From Pseudorhodobacter sp. MZDSW-24AT (GTDB lineage: Bacteria > Pseudomonadota > Alphaproteobacteria > Rhodobacterales > Rhodobacteraceae): a stretch of DNA of 64,000 bases. The stretch spans positions 62,001 through 126,000 of the forward strand of contig NZ_PGOI01000006.1 in the NCBI RefSeq assembly GCF_002794355.1, given 5' to 3'. The first letter of the stretch is position 1; each line of letters starts with the position of its first letter. The position numbers and the translations under genes were made by a program. The notes below the pieces were generated by a model. The model had not been told where the DNA came from, did no database searches, and saw only the letters and a list, made by a program, of their open reading frames with translations. Positions 16,361-24,825 of this stretch are shown here, in pieces.

Positions 16361-16541
16361 ATGCGTTCCTCCTCGGAAGAAATCGGTCGGGAATGGAACG
16401 CGATCTTCAGCTGACGCCTCGTGGGGAGGTCGCGGATCCCCATGCCTTTTTGTCGCGGGAAGGTGGCGGATTGTCAATCACTTGAACCGGAGCCTTGCCA
16501 GCTCCGTTCGCAGGGCAAGAAGCTGATCCGATTGGCAACCA

Positions 16542-17375
16542 ATGGCGCAAAGCCTAAATGATGGCGACGACTTTTGGGAAAGAACTGAAGGGGACCACAG
16601 CCAAATGGAACAGCGGCCGTTGGTTGAACCGAGTGAGCTGGCCGGTCTCGGCCCGATCCGCCTGCTTTACGTACCCGCAGCAGACGAAAAGATCGAGGGA
16701 TTGCGGACCGTTCCGATTGCCGATTGGGTCCGCCACGCCCTGAAGAGCCGGTCAGGTCTGGATGACGACGCATATTGGCTGGAGGCATTCACCCGGCTCG
16801 GTGTGGGGCCTGACGCTCTGACAGTCGTCATAGACGATGGCCGCATGACCGAAGCGGCGCGCGTCTGGTTCATGCTGCAATACTTCGGTCTTCCCGCTGC
16901 TGTGCTGAACGGTGGTGTGGATGCTCTCGATATGTCTCCACAGCAGGCTCCGGACTACACTGGACAGCTTGTTCTGGTTCCGGGTTCGGGATCGGTCGAA
17001 TTGCGTGACCGGGATACGCTGAAGGGCGAACTGGATCGGGTGCAGATATTCGACGCGAGGACGCAAGCCGAGTATCGCGGGGAGGATCTGAAAGGGAACA
17101 ACCGTGGCGGACACCTGCCTGGTGCACGGAACCTCTCCCATGCCGACCTTCTGGACGGAACGCGCCTGAAGCCAGCGGCAACTATTGCGCGGATGCTGGA
17201 TGAAACGGGTCTCGACGGCGGTAAACCCATCGTCAGCCACTGCAACGGCGGGGGTCGCGCCGCACTCGCCGCCCTTGCGGCCATGGTCTCCGGACGTTCG
17301 AGAGTCAGCGTCTACTACTTGAGCTTTGCCGATTGGGCCGCTGACGAAAGCTGCCCAATCCATCTGCAAAGCTAG
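16542..17375 (+). CDS. Tandem rhodanese sulfurtransferase
   Basis: A 277-residue protein with two rhodanese domains. The C-terminal one carries the active loop SHCNGGGRA (CxxGxR), so thiosulfate- or 3-mercaptopyruvate-type sulfur transfer is likely. The N-terminal domain has no matching Cys, as is usual. It is divergent from chrB, with 180 bases between. Neither possible start has a strong ribosome site: the first ATG is at 16542, and an internal ATG at 16605 (MEQRPLVEPSE) follows AAGGGGA and may be the true one. No signal peptide is evident. Confidence 0.8.
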   Translation: MAQSLNDGDDFWERTEGDHSQMEQRPLVEPSELAGLGPIRLLYVPAADEKIEGLRTVPIADWVRHALKSRSGLDDDAYWLEAFTRLGVGPDALTVVIDDGRMTEAARVWFMLQYFGLPAAVLNGGVDALDMSPQQAPDYTGQLVLVPGSGSVELRDRDTLKGELDRVQIFDARTQAEYRGEDLKGNNRGGHLPGARNLSHADLLDGTRLKPAATIARMLDETGLDGGKPIVSHCNGGGRAALAALAAMVSGRSRVSVYYLSFADWAADESCPIHLQS

Positions 17376-17452
17376 GGAAATCAATCGGGCCACGGTGGGC
17401 CATGTGGCGCACCGCTACCCTTCCCAGGCCCTCGAGAAGTGAGGCCGAAGCC

Positions 17453-17617
17453 TCACCCGAAGGGATCGTATTCCGAGACGATCACAACCTCGTCGCCGTC
17501 GATTTCATCGGCGGGGACGGCGCCAAAGGTTCCATCCCCTGCCTCGAAGACGACGATCGAGACCATAAGCGTGGCGGCGAGGGAGGCGGCGAAGGCGTGA
17601 GCATCTTTGCGGGACAT
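17453..17617 (-). CDS. Conserved 54-aa small protein, repeat copy 2
   Basis: Almost identical to the 54-residue product at 1.8 kb (MSRKDAHAFA...VPADEIDGDEV) but ending VIVSEYDPFG. The end of the gene falls outside the 531-bp repeat, which explains the different C-terminus. The same AGGAG ribosome site is retained. Function unknown; a single-pass membrane or secreted peptide is possible. Confidence 0.55.
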   Translation of the reverse strand: MSRKDAHAFAASLAATLMVSIVVFEAGDGTFGAVPADEIDGDEVVIVSEYDPFG

Positions 17618-18016
17618 CTGTTTGGCTCCTGTCTTGGAGGCGGGGAACCATCCCCCGCGCGACAGGAGCCCGCAGACCCGAAGACTGGCTGACATCACCG
17701 GGTGCGTTCGGCTCGTCCGAATCCACCCGGCGGCACGGGCTTGCCCGTAGTCCGACCCCTTGTGGGTTGATCTCGAAGACAGGATTCGGGGCAAGGAAGG
17801 GAATGGCGAGCGGGGGATGGTGCCCTGACGATTGGAGCCTGTTGTCCCGCTGATGCTTTCAACGCCGCAAGCCTCCCGGGCAGGCTCTTGGTTGGAGGCC
17901 TCCGTCTTGGAGGATGGATCCTTTGGTGCCCCGCGATTTCGCGGGACGAGAGTGTGGTCGGTGAGAGGCCCGCCCTTCGGCAGGCCCCTCATGCATTGTC
18001 AGGGCTCAGGCGGCCA
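17486..18016. repeat. 531-bp long direct repeat, copy 2
   Basis: Same length and orientation as the copy at 1818-2348. The unit carries the upstream region of the 54-aa gene and most of its coding sequence. Its right end runs into the last codons of the 157-aa plasmid gene. Confidence 0.85.
17618..18005 (-). other. Hairpin-rich non-coding leader, copy 2
   Basis: The ~390 bases between the 54-aa gene and the 157-aa gene repeat the chain of short stem-loops described for copy 1, including GGGC/GCCC, CCTCC/GGAGG, CCCGCG-ATTT-CGCGGG and the GTGAG stem. Substitutions between the copies leave the main stems intact. No protein gene was recognised. Confidence 0.45.
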
Positions 18017-18479
18017 GGTCCGGGCCCCCTGCCCTATCGGCCTCCTCGGCACCGACGATTTCGAGCCGCGCGTTGCGATAGCCCTCCCGCGCAATCCAGA
18101 GCTCGGCCGCGGTGACAGACTCCGCCAGATGCAGCAATTCAGTGTTGCCGCCGAAGTCCAGAAGCACGCGGACCTGCCCGGGCTTCGGTTCCTCGGCCAC
18201 CTCGAAGACCAACCGGCTGTCGGCCGAATGGCTGCGCATGATGGTGACGAGGATCACCCCGTCCGTAGAGAAGTTCCCTTCATGCAGGGTGAAGGAGGCC
18301 GGAGCGGTCCAGGTCGGATAGACCCGGGGAGGCTCCTTCTTCACAAGGCGGCCGACGCCGTTCGAACGCTCCCAAGCTGCCAGCCGCTTGGTGAAACGTG
18401 CCGGCGGCTTGGGACTGCCGTCGGTATAGCGGATCAGCGCCCCCAAAGGTGCTGAGTCGATGATGTTTGTTGCAGACAT
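18006..18479 (-). CDS. Conserved plasmid protein of unknown function
   Basis: A 157-residue soluble protein beginning MSATNIIDSAPLGALIRYTDG. I recognise no domain. It has mixed basic N-terminal (FTKRLAAWERSNGVGRLVKKEPPRVYP) and beta-rich central segments, and no signal peptide. An ATG after GAGGAA is the start. It lies directly downstream of the long ParB-like gene's neighbourhood, with a 20-bp palindrome just before it. The position suggests a plasmid maintenance or regulatory role, but that is inference. Confidence 0.6.
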   Translation of the reverse strand: MSATNIIDSAPLGALIRYTDGSPKPPARFTKRLAAWERSNGVGRLVKKEPPRVYPTWTAPASFTLHEGNFSTDGVILVTIMRSHSADSRLVFEVAEEPKPGQVRVLLDFGGNTELLHLAESVTAAELWIAREGYRNARLEIVGAEEADRAGGPDLAA

Positions 18480-18492
18480 GATTCCTCATACC

Positions 18493-18512
18493 GAATGCGA
18501 GTATTCGCATTC
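18493..18512. promoter_or_regulatory. 20-bp perfect palindrome upstream of the 157-aa gene
   Basis: GAATGCGA-GTAT-TCGCATTC is a perfect 8-bp dyad ending 14 bases before the 157-aa gene start, in an AT-rich stretch. An operator for autoregulation is likely. Confidence 0.55.
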
Positions 18513-18580
18513 ATCATATTGATATTGCTGTATTTTGTGAGATTGGAGGCGGGTTTCCCCGCCTCCACGGATGGCTCAGG

Positions 18581-20752
18581 TCACTCCGCAGCCATCATCG
18601 ACGCGGCGGTCTCCGGCAGATCAGCCGTCAGGAAGGCCGGGAGATCGACATCCTCGGCCTCGCACGCGTCCTCCCCCTGCCCTTCTGCAATCCCCTCGCC
18701 GTCGTCCACCGCCAGATCAGCGCGGCGCAGGACCTCGGGCAACCAGCCGCTACCCTTGAGAAGCCGCTCGGCCTCTGTGGCCATCTCGCCCTTCTTGAGG
18801 TGATCAAGAAGTTGCGCGGTGCTGTCCCCCTTCGCCTCGCGCACGGCCTCGAGGATCCGGGCCTTGGGCACGCGGTTGAGGTAGCCATCGACCGTCGGCT
18901 CCCAGCCCGCCTCGACCATGTCGAGATCGACCGCCCGCGCCACCAGATCTGCATGGGCCATGCGGCGGGTCAGGCCGCTGGCGGAGATGCCCGCCCCATA
19001 GGGGTTCACCTTCTCATGGAGCGCGTTGATCCCGAAGCTGAGGCAATGCGCCAAGAGCGCCAGACGGCTGCTTTGGTCGAGAACGGACAGATAGTCCCAG
19101 AGCGCGGCATCATCGCCAAGAGGCAGATCGGCTTCCCAGGCTGCATGACGCTCATCGACGAGCTTCGCCACGATGCTGTCCTTCAGATCGGACGCCTGGG
19201 CCGACATGTAGACGTGACGCACGGAAGCTTCGAGACAGCTGCCCGTGGCAGAGGAGGTGCGGAACGTATCCGTCACCAGCTTCAGGAGCAGGAGCGTCAG
19301 CGCCACGTCGGGCGAGCGCCCGATGGCCTCCCGCAGCGCCAAGGTCCGGTGGGCCGTCAGTTCCATGATCAGTCGCTCGGGCAAAGGCTTCTGCGCGCCG
19401 TCATCTTCCTCATCGGACGCATCCGCACTGATAGGCTGACCACCCGAGGTGATGACGGTGCCCGGTGTGGAGGAGGCAGTGGGCTGCCAGCCCGAACCAG
19501 CGACATCACTCCCCTGCCCCATCGCGTCCGCGCCATCGCCATCCTGGACCGCGGTCTCCGCACGCGGCTCGTCCTCGGGCCGGATATAGCCGCGATAGAC
19601 CGCGAGACTGCCATCCCGATCCAGCGTGACGAAGACGCCCGCGCGCGTAACCTCGGCCGGGTCGTAGATCAGCGGCCGCTGTTCGAGCGATTCCATCGCC
19701 ATCTCGAGCTGCCCGAGCCGGGCATCGATCTCCTCGGGGTATTCGTCCTGACCGGAGTATTCCTCCTCCAGCCCGCGATACTCGGCGAGGAGAACAGCGT
19801 GGGCAGCGCTTTCCTCGTTGGTCATCGGTGCCGGATCACCGGCCAAGCGCCGCAAACCATGGCTGTAGCCATAGGGCAGGTCGGTCGCCACCTCGATCCA
19901 CTTCCAGCCCTCGGAGACCAATGCCTCGGCTTCGGCCTGAAGCGTCTCGGCGACCAAGCGGTCGAGCAGGGCAGGGTCCTCCAGCCAGCCTCCGTCGTCG
20001 CTTTGGAAGAGATCGCGCAGGACAACACCGCCCGCGGTCTCATAGGCATCGACACCAACGAAGACCGCGCGACGATCCGAGGCCCGGACCGAGGTCTCCG
20101 TGAGCATGCGCCGGATGGCATAGGGTTCCTTGTTCCAGGAGTTCTTCACCGCATCCCAGACCTGGACCTGACGCGCATGATCCGGGTTCACCGTGAAGGC
20201 CATGAGCTGTTCGAGCGTCATGCCATCCTCGGCATAGACCTCGAGGAGGGCAGGGGCCACGGAAGCGAGTTTCAGGCGCTGCTTCACGATCTGCGGCGTG
20301 ACGAAGAAGGCCGCCGCGATCGCTTCCTCGCCCTGACCCTTTTCACGCAAGGCCTGAAACGCGCGGAACTGGTCGAGCGGATGCAGTGCGACGCGCTGCA
20401 TGTTTTCTGCGAGCGAGTCGTCCTCGGCCAGGATCTCCGACGCGGCATCCCGCACGATGCAGGGGATCGGCGAGGTCTTGGCCAACCGCTTCTGCTTGAC
20501 CAGCAGCGACAGTGCCTGAAAACGACGACCACCGGCCGGGATTTCGAACATGCCGGTCTCGACCCCATCGGCATCGAGCATGGGCCGGACGTTCAAGCCC
20601 TGCAGCAGGCCGCGCCGCGCGATGTCCTCGGCCAGTTCCTCGACCGAGACGCCTGCCTTGATGCGCCGCACGTTGGACTGGCTCAGCACGAGCTTGTCGA
20701 AGGGGATGTCCCGCGAGGGGGACAGGGTGATGTTCTGGGCAACTTTCGCCAT
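18581..20752 (-). CDS. Long ParB/RepB/Spo0J-family DNA-binding protein
   Basis: A 723-residue protein. The N-terminal ~220 residues form a ParB/Spo0J domain: LVLSQSNVRRIKAG, then ELAEDIARRGLLQGLNVRP, the GGRRFQALSLL box, ENMQRVALHPLDQFRAF and a helix-turn-helix around AAAFFVTPQIVKQRL. The remaining ~500 residues are a poorly characterised extension with acidic linkers. It is much longer than RepB (330 residues) encoded nearby. I chose the ATG at MAKVAQNITL, which has GGAGA upstream. Two 20-bp palindromes sit just upstream. Plasmid partition or transcription control is likely. Confidence 0.85.
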   Translation of the reverse strand: MAKVAQNITLSPSRDIPFDKLVLSQSNVRRIKAGVSVEELAEDIARRGLLQGLNVRPMLDADGVETGMFEIPAGGRRFQALSLLVKQKRLAKTSPIPCIVRDAASEILAEDDSLAENMQRVALHPLDQFRAFQALREKGQGEEAIAAAFFVTPQIVKQRLKLASVAPALLEVYAEDGMTLEQLMAFTVNPDHARQVQVWDAVKNSWNKEPYAIRRMLTETSVRASDRRAVFVGVDAYETAGGVVLRDLFQSDDGGWLEDPALLDRLVAETLQAEAEALVSEGWKWIEVATDLPYGYSHGLRRLAGDPAPMTNEESAAHAVLLAEYRGLEEEYSGQDEYPEEIDARLGQLEMAMESLEQRPLIYDPAEVTRAGVFVTLDRDGSLAVYRGYIRPEDEPRAETAVQDGDGADAMGQGSDVAGSGWQPTASSTPGTVITSGGQPISADASDEEDDGAQKPLPERLIMELTAHRTLALREAIGRSPDVALTLLLLKLVTDTFRTSSATGSCLEASVRHVYMSAQASDLKDSIVAKLVDERHAAWEADLPLGDDAALWDYLSVLDQSSRLALLAHCLSFGINALHEKVNPYGAGISASGLTRRMAHADLVARAVDLDMVEAGWEPTVDGYLNRVPKARILEAVREAKGDSTAQLLDHLKKGEMATEAERLLKGSGWLPEVLRRADLAVDDGEGIAEGQGEDACEAEDVDLPAFLTADLPETAASMMAAE

Positions 20753-20849
20753 CAGATCTTCTCCACGACGGGCGCCGGAAGCCACTCTCCCGATCTCACC
20801 TCCCGTCACCCCTCAAACCCCCAACCTTTCCCTCTTCGAAGTGGGCTCC

Positions 20850-20869
20850 ATGTTTACCGGGGTATACAT
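20850..20869. promoter_or_regulatory. parS-like palindrome, site 1
   Basis: ATGTTTACC-GG-GGTATACAT, an almost perfect 20-bp palindrome. It is repeated 34 bases downstream. Both lie between the ParB-like gene and repC. Confidence 0.6.
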
Positions 20870-20883
20870 GGATCAGAGGGGCT

Positions 20884-20903
20884 ATGTTTACCCGGGTATA
20901 CAT
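20884..20903. promoter_or_regulatory. parS-like palindrome, site 2
   Basis: ATGTTTACCCGGGTATACAT, with core TACCCGGGTA. Together with site 1 it forms a tandem pair, suitable for cooperative binding by the ParB-like protein. Its last base overlaps the repC stop codon. Confidence 0.6.
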
Positions 20904-22063
20904 CAAGCACTGGTCATACGACGCGCTGACGCAGCGCTGCAGTTTGTGAGGGAGCGGAACATACGGACAAAGTCGATGCCTTCACTGGCCGCCCGATTGG
21001 CTAGTGCTTGTAGATAGGCCCTCGGTTGCCGAATTCTGTCGAACGCCTCAATGATACCAAGAATGGCGAGTGCTGACCCAAGAGCGCCCATCGCTTTTCG
21101 TGCAGTCTCTACGTCGGTTTTCGCTAGTCCAACCGCCGGAGCAAGGGTGTCGGACAATCGAACGACATCGCCCCAATCCTTTGCAGTTACGGCAGCGAAG
21201 GATGCTGCATTCTTGGCCAGGGCCATGCACTCAGACACCGTGATATCGTTGGCTTGTCCGACATCAGTGCTTTCTGGATCGCTGGATCGATTGGCCGTGC
21301 TTACTTTCTCAGGCGCAGCTTCAGATTCATAGTTTTCTTTTTTTGACTTCTGAATGTGCCGGTCATTTTGACTGTCGTTGGCGGTCACTGCATCTGCAAC
21401 GGACGATGTCTCAGCGCTTGTCTGGGGAAGGTTTTCCTGCAGTTCCTGAATGAGACCGGCCAGTTGTTCTGAAGACAATGAACGACGCAGTGAGCGGCAC
21501 GCAAGGCCGTGAAGTGCGGGCTGAATGGTCGCAGCCCCGTGGTAAAGAATGTCCCTGATCACTGACCGGAGCGCTTTGCACCGAATTTCTTCTCGGGAGC
21601 ATTCTTCTGCAAGTGCGATTAGGTGATCGCGGATGCCGAAAAGTGGCGCGAGGTCGATGCCGTAGGTTAGTTTGGCTTCGGCGCACTCATCTTGTACCCG
21701 ATATCGCTTTCCGTTTGGGCTCGTCTTTCGAGCCAGCAATCCGTTTGCCTTCAGATTGGTGAGGCGGCGCCTGAGTGTGCGTTCGTCGATCCCGTCACAG
21801 CGCTCGATCAACGCCCTGTTGGAGGCAAAGACAACAAGTGAGTTTGGGTCGGCCGACTGGGGCACGAACGACAGAAGACCTCGCAGAACCGCAATGTCGC
21901 GGTCTCTCAGACCAAGAGGTTTGCGGCAACGGCGTACCAAATCCAGAAGTGACCAGCGCGCGTCTTCCGTCTTAACCGGCGTCACAGTGCTGCGGTCGGT
22001 CAGATATGAGGAATTGGTGCGCCGAACGTGCCGCTGCACGGGCGAAGACATGACATGTTCCAT
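20903..22063 (-). CDS. repC: Plasmid replication initiator RepC
   Basis: A 386-residue RepC-type initiator. The N-terminal half has the family pattern LLDLVRRCRKPLGLRDRDIAVLRGLLSFVP and a winged-helix segment with ERCDGIDERTLRRRLTNLKANGLLARKTSPNGKRY. RepC binds the origin, which in repABC plasmids lies inside repC itself. Here an AT-rich stretch occurs at about 21.32-21.38 kb. A second ATG four codons in (22051) is also possible. It is the last gene of repA-repB-repC. Confidence 0.92.
   Translation of the reverse strand: MEHVMSSPVQRHVRRTNSSYLTDRSTVTPVKTEDARWSLLDLVRRCRKPLGLRDRDIAVLRGLLSFVPQSADPNSLVVFASNRALIERCDGIDERTLRRRLTNLKANGLLARKTSPNGKRYRVQDECAEAKLTYGIDLAPLFGIRDHLIALAEECSREEIRCKALRSVIRDILYHGAATIQPALHGLACRSLRRSLSSEQLAGLIQELQENLPQTSAETSSVADAVTANDSQNDRHIQKSKKENYESEAAPEKVSTANRSSDPESTDVGQANDITVSECMALAKNAASFAAVTAKDWGDVVRLSDTLAPAVGLAKTDVETARKAMGALGSALAILGIIEAFDRIRQPRAYLQALANRAASEGIDFVRMFRSLTNCSAASARRMTSA
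21310..21420. other. oriV: Probable replication origin inside repC
   Basis: This part of repC is clearly richer in A and T than the rest (for example AGTTTTCTTTTTTTGAC), matching the known location of oriV in repABC plasmids, in the AT-rich middle of repC. The exact limits cannot be set from sequence alone. Confidence 0.5.
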
Positions 22064-22213
22064 GTTGAATCGGGCGGAACGCTCGGGTCAGCCGAGTGAA
22101 GACCTTGCAACCCTGCCTGTCGGTGTCCGTTCTTCTCCAGAAAAAGGATAAAAGATATCGGATCACCGCGAAGCGATGTTGCGTGCGATTCGGGCCTGCG
22201 CTAGTCTGCTCGT

Positions 22214-22300
22214 GCTAGAAGATGAGCATTCTCAGGGTTGGCGCCCTGTGTTTTGCGCGGGCCTTCCGGGTGGTTTCCATTCGGGAGGCCTATCCTTTTC
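22214..22300 (+). ncRNA. Counter-transcribed incompatibility RNA between repB and repC
   Basis: On the plus strand, opposite to rep transcription, TTGCGT and TAGTCT with a 17-base spacer form a promoter. The predicted ~85-nt RNA ends in a 9-bp stem (GGCCTTCCG / CGGGAGGCC, one G-U pair) followed by TATCCTTTTCC. repABC plasmids encode an antisense RNA at exactly this place that represses repC. The start point is estimated from the promoter. Confidence 0.6.
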
Positions 22301-22335
22301 CGACACTGCTCCTCTGTTGTTGTCGTTGCATTCCC

Positions 22336-23328
22336 TCAGTCCTTCTTCTTGGACTGACTGAGAAATTCTTCATGTAGGCGCGAGAAGACGTCATCCGCAT
22401 TTGCATGCAGCCAGGCCACGAAATCCCTGTGTTGCGCCGTTGGCCGGAAGCCCAATGCCCCTTTGGTAAGGGCGACCTCTCCCAGAGCAGACCCATCTTG
22501 CGCCATCAGCGTGAAGGGCGTTGTGCCCCTCGGTTGGCGTTTCTCCTTAGGGGTATCCGGCCTTGGAAGAGCTTTCACCCAGGCCGCAAATCGCTCGTCC
22601 GAGCTGGAACCTTCAGGGAAGGGGGCAGGGTGGACGGAAAGAACGTCGATCTTCTTCTCAAGCACCACAACGGCGAGTTCGTACCAGCGTTTCCATCCGA
22701 TCGACGGCGCGGCACCGATGCGTTCCAGCACTTGTCTCGGAAATGCCTCGCGCACCTTGCGCATGTGCGACGTATGGCTGCGGTTCACGTTTAGCGCGTC
22801 CTGAACCACGCGCGCATCGTAGCCCGCCTCCTCCAGATCGCCTGCAAACAAGGCTTTCTCGATGAAAGACGGGTCCTTGCGAAGGTTGTTTTCCTGGCCT
22901 TGCGCCAGGACCGCCTCTTCGTCGGAAAGGGTGCGGATCAGGGCTTTGACCGGCGTTCCTAGGCCACGGATTGCAGCAAGCCTGCGCCGCCCGTATACCA
23001 CCTGATACCGACCGCTCAGTTTCGGGTGCGGCCGCAGCAGGATCGGAACCTGCTGGCCGTGGTTGGAAATGCTTTCGCGCAGGTCGGCAATGTCGTCGTC
23101 TAGCGCTCCGATGCGATCCTTTAACCCGGTGTCTTCAATCAGCTCAGGATCGATGTCCTGCACTGATCGAGACCCGACACTGCGCAGATCGTTGCGGATG
23201 GCTGCGATCGGCCCAGCACTTTGAAATACTTCTGGCATCTTGGCGGCCGGGCGGGGCAGGGGTGCCTTGGCATCTTCTTCCGACCGAGAGGCAGGAGTGA
23301 TGCCTTCGAACATGTTCTTCCTGGCCAT
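22336..23328 (-). CDS. repB: Plasmid partition protein RepB
   Basis: A 330-residue ParB-type centromere-binding protein starting MARKNMFEGITPA, the usual RepB opening. It contains DLRESISNHGQQVPILLRPHP, the YGRRRLAAIRGLG box and EALFAGDLEEAGYDARVVQDALNVNRSHTSHM, the helix-turn-helix part. The start lies one base after the repA stop, so translation is coupled. It acts with RepA in segregation and repression of the operon. Confidence 0.93.
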   Translation of the reverse strand: MARKNMFEGITPASRSEEDAKAPLPRPAAKMPEVFQSAGPIAAIRNDLRSVGSRSVQDIDPELIEDTGLKDRIGALDDDIADLRESISNHGQQVPILLRPHPKLSGRYQVVYGRRRLAAIRGLGTPVKALIRTLSDEEAVLAQGQENNLRKDPSFIEKALFAGDLEEAGYDARVVQDALNVNRSHTSHMRKVREAFPRQVLERIGAAPSIGWKRWYELAVVVLEKKIDVLSVHPAPFPEGSSSDERFAAWVKALPRPDTPKEKRQPRGTTPFTLMAQDGSALGEVALTKGALGFRPTAQHRDFVAWLHANADDVFSRLHEEFLSQSKKKD

Positions 23329-23329
23329 A

Positions 23330-24505
23330 TCAGCCGCGCCCCCATGCTCTGTGGATGTCTTGTTCCAGCTCCCGCGCGACAGCGTTGATTGATTCCATCG
23401 CGCGGTCATAAGTGTTGCGGTTCATGCTACCGCGACCGACCTCGAACAACGTCTGATGTGTAAGGCCAGCGTCCGAGACGGCTGTGGACTTCAGAAACGT
23501 CTCGGTCAACACGCGTTTGCCAAAGTTGGCGCGTAGCAGTCCGGCAACCTGCGCTTGCGGCCCGTCAGAGGGTTCGAAGCGAGAGACCAGGTAGCGGAGA
23601 AAGTCGTACTCCAACGTCATTCCAGCGTCCCTGATCGTATCAAGCAAGGATGAGGTCATGGTCAGGAACTGGGCCAAGGATGCCACGTCGATAAAGTTCG
23701 GCACCACTGGAATGATGATCGAAGACGAGGCCACAAGAGCCGAGAGCGTCAAGAACCCAAGCTGTGGAGGGCAATCGATGAACACCAGATCATAGTTGGC
23801 TTCAACCGAGAGGATTGCTTCGCGAAGCCGCAGGTAAAAGGGTGGTTCGGAGCCACGTCGAAGGGCGTAGGGGGTCTCGGTCTCATACTCCGACAGGATC
23901 AGGCCACCGGCGGCTATGTCCAGGCCGTGGAAGTAGGTTTTCCGCACCACCTCGCTCATCGGCACAGGGTTCTCATACCGGATGGCATCATAGATCGTGC
24001 CTTGATGCGTGAAGTCGATTTCAGGCCGCAAACCGGTCATCGACGAAAGCGAGGCCTGCGGGTCCATGTCGATAACGAGCACCCGGTAGCCGTGCAGGGC
24101 ATACCATTGGCTGAGATATGCCGCGGTCGTCGTCTTCGCTGACCCGCCCTTGAACGACACGCAAGAGATTATCTGCAGCGGCTCTGATCCGACCCGCCCG
24201 CGCAGATAAAGCGAAGGGTCGCGGGTGGTTCGCGCCAGAGCCAAACGGATCTGCGCAAGGTCGTCGGCTGAGTACAGTTTCCTTCCACGCTCATCGAGCG
24301 GGACGTCGGGGATCTTGTCCTCCGCGTGGAGTTTGCGCAGGTGACCAGGCGCGAGCCCGAGAAATTCCGCCGCTTCTGTCGATGAAAAGTTTCTCAAGTA
24401 CTTCCGGGCGTCAGGCGCAAAATTGCGCTCCAAATGCATCCGGATCGACTCATGCAGTGTGGATGCGTCGCTCTGGAGCTCTGCAAAAACACGCTCTTCG
24501 GTCAT
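23330..24505 (-). CDS. repA: Plasmid partition ATPase RepA
   Basis: A 391-residue ParA-type ATPase. The N-terminal helix-turn-helix (FSSTEAAEFLGLAPGHLRKLHAEDKIP) is followed by the deviant Walker A box FKGGSAKTTTAAYL (~residue 125), Walker A' DMDPQASLSS and Walker B VFIDCPPQL. The ATG chosen (MTEERVFAEL) follows GAGGGC; a longer in-frame start 14 codons earlier is less likely. RepA represses the operon and moves the plasmid copies with RepB. First gene of the cassette. Confidence 0.93.
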   Translation of the reverse strand: MTEERVFAELQSDASTLHESIRMHLERNFAPDARKYLRNFSSTEAAEFLGLAPGHLRKLHAEDKIPDVPLDERGRKLYSADDLAQIRLALARTTRDPSLYLRGRVGSEPLQIISCVSFKGGSAKTTTAAYLSQWYALHGYRVLVIDMDPQASLSSMTGLRPEIDFTHQGTIYDAIRYENPVPMSEVVRKTYFHGLDIAAGGLILSEYETETPYALRRGSEPPFYLRLREAILSVEANYDLVFIDCPPQLGFLTLSALVASSSIIIPVVPNFIDVASLAQFLTMTSSLLDTIRDAGMTLEYDFLRYLVSRFEPSDGPQAQVAGLLRANFGKRVLTETFLKSTAVSDAGLTHQTLFEVGRGSMNRNTYDRAMESINAVARELEQDIHRAWGRG

Positions 24506-24825
24506 ACTGCCCTCATCTAGATCGTGGTGCGGTTTACCCACACTCACTGTGCTCCTTGGAGCAACGTTTTCTTTGTAGCGCAGAAAACCGAAATTCTCGC
24601 GATTTTCTGCTACGACAATGAATGCGTTATGTCTGACAGTGGTGCAAGAAAATTCTACAGCTCGTGGCTGATGCTGACGGATGATCGGGCACGTCGTCAG
24701 CCTTACTGACCGTCATGACATTGAAAAACATGAACTTCTACCAGCTCAGGCAGAGTTCACGCTTGCTACATGTTGTGGTGCTGTCGCCCGTACTGCCTTC
24801 TAAGGATGAGCGCACTTTCGAATCG
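24506..24825. promoter_or_regulatory. repA upstream region with two dyads
   Basis: About 320 bases with no recognisable gene, lower in GC than most of the window. It holds a long imperfect dyad at 24575-24613 (GTAGCGCAGAAAA ... TTTTCTGCTAC) and a short perfect palindrome GCTCC-TT-GGAGC at 24551-24562. These are candidate RepA/RepB binding sites (operator or parS). A -35/-10 pair for repA could not be assigned with confidence. Confidence 0.45.

Noticed and set aside
18800-20929. A 709-codon plus-strand open frame opposite the long ParB-like gene
   Set aside because: It is a GC-rich antisense frame with no domain or ribosome site. The minus strand has clear ParB motifs.
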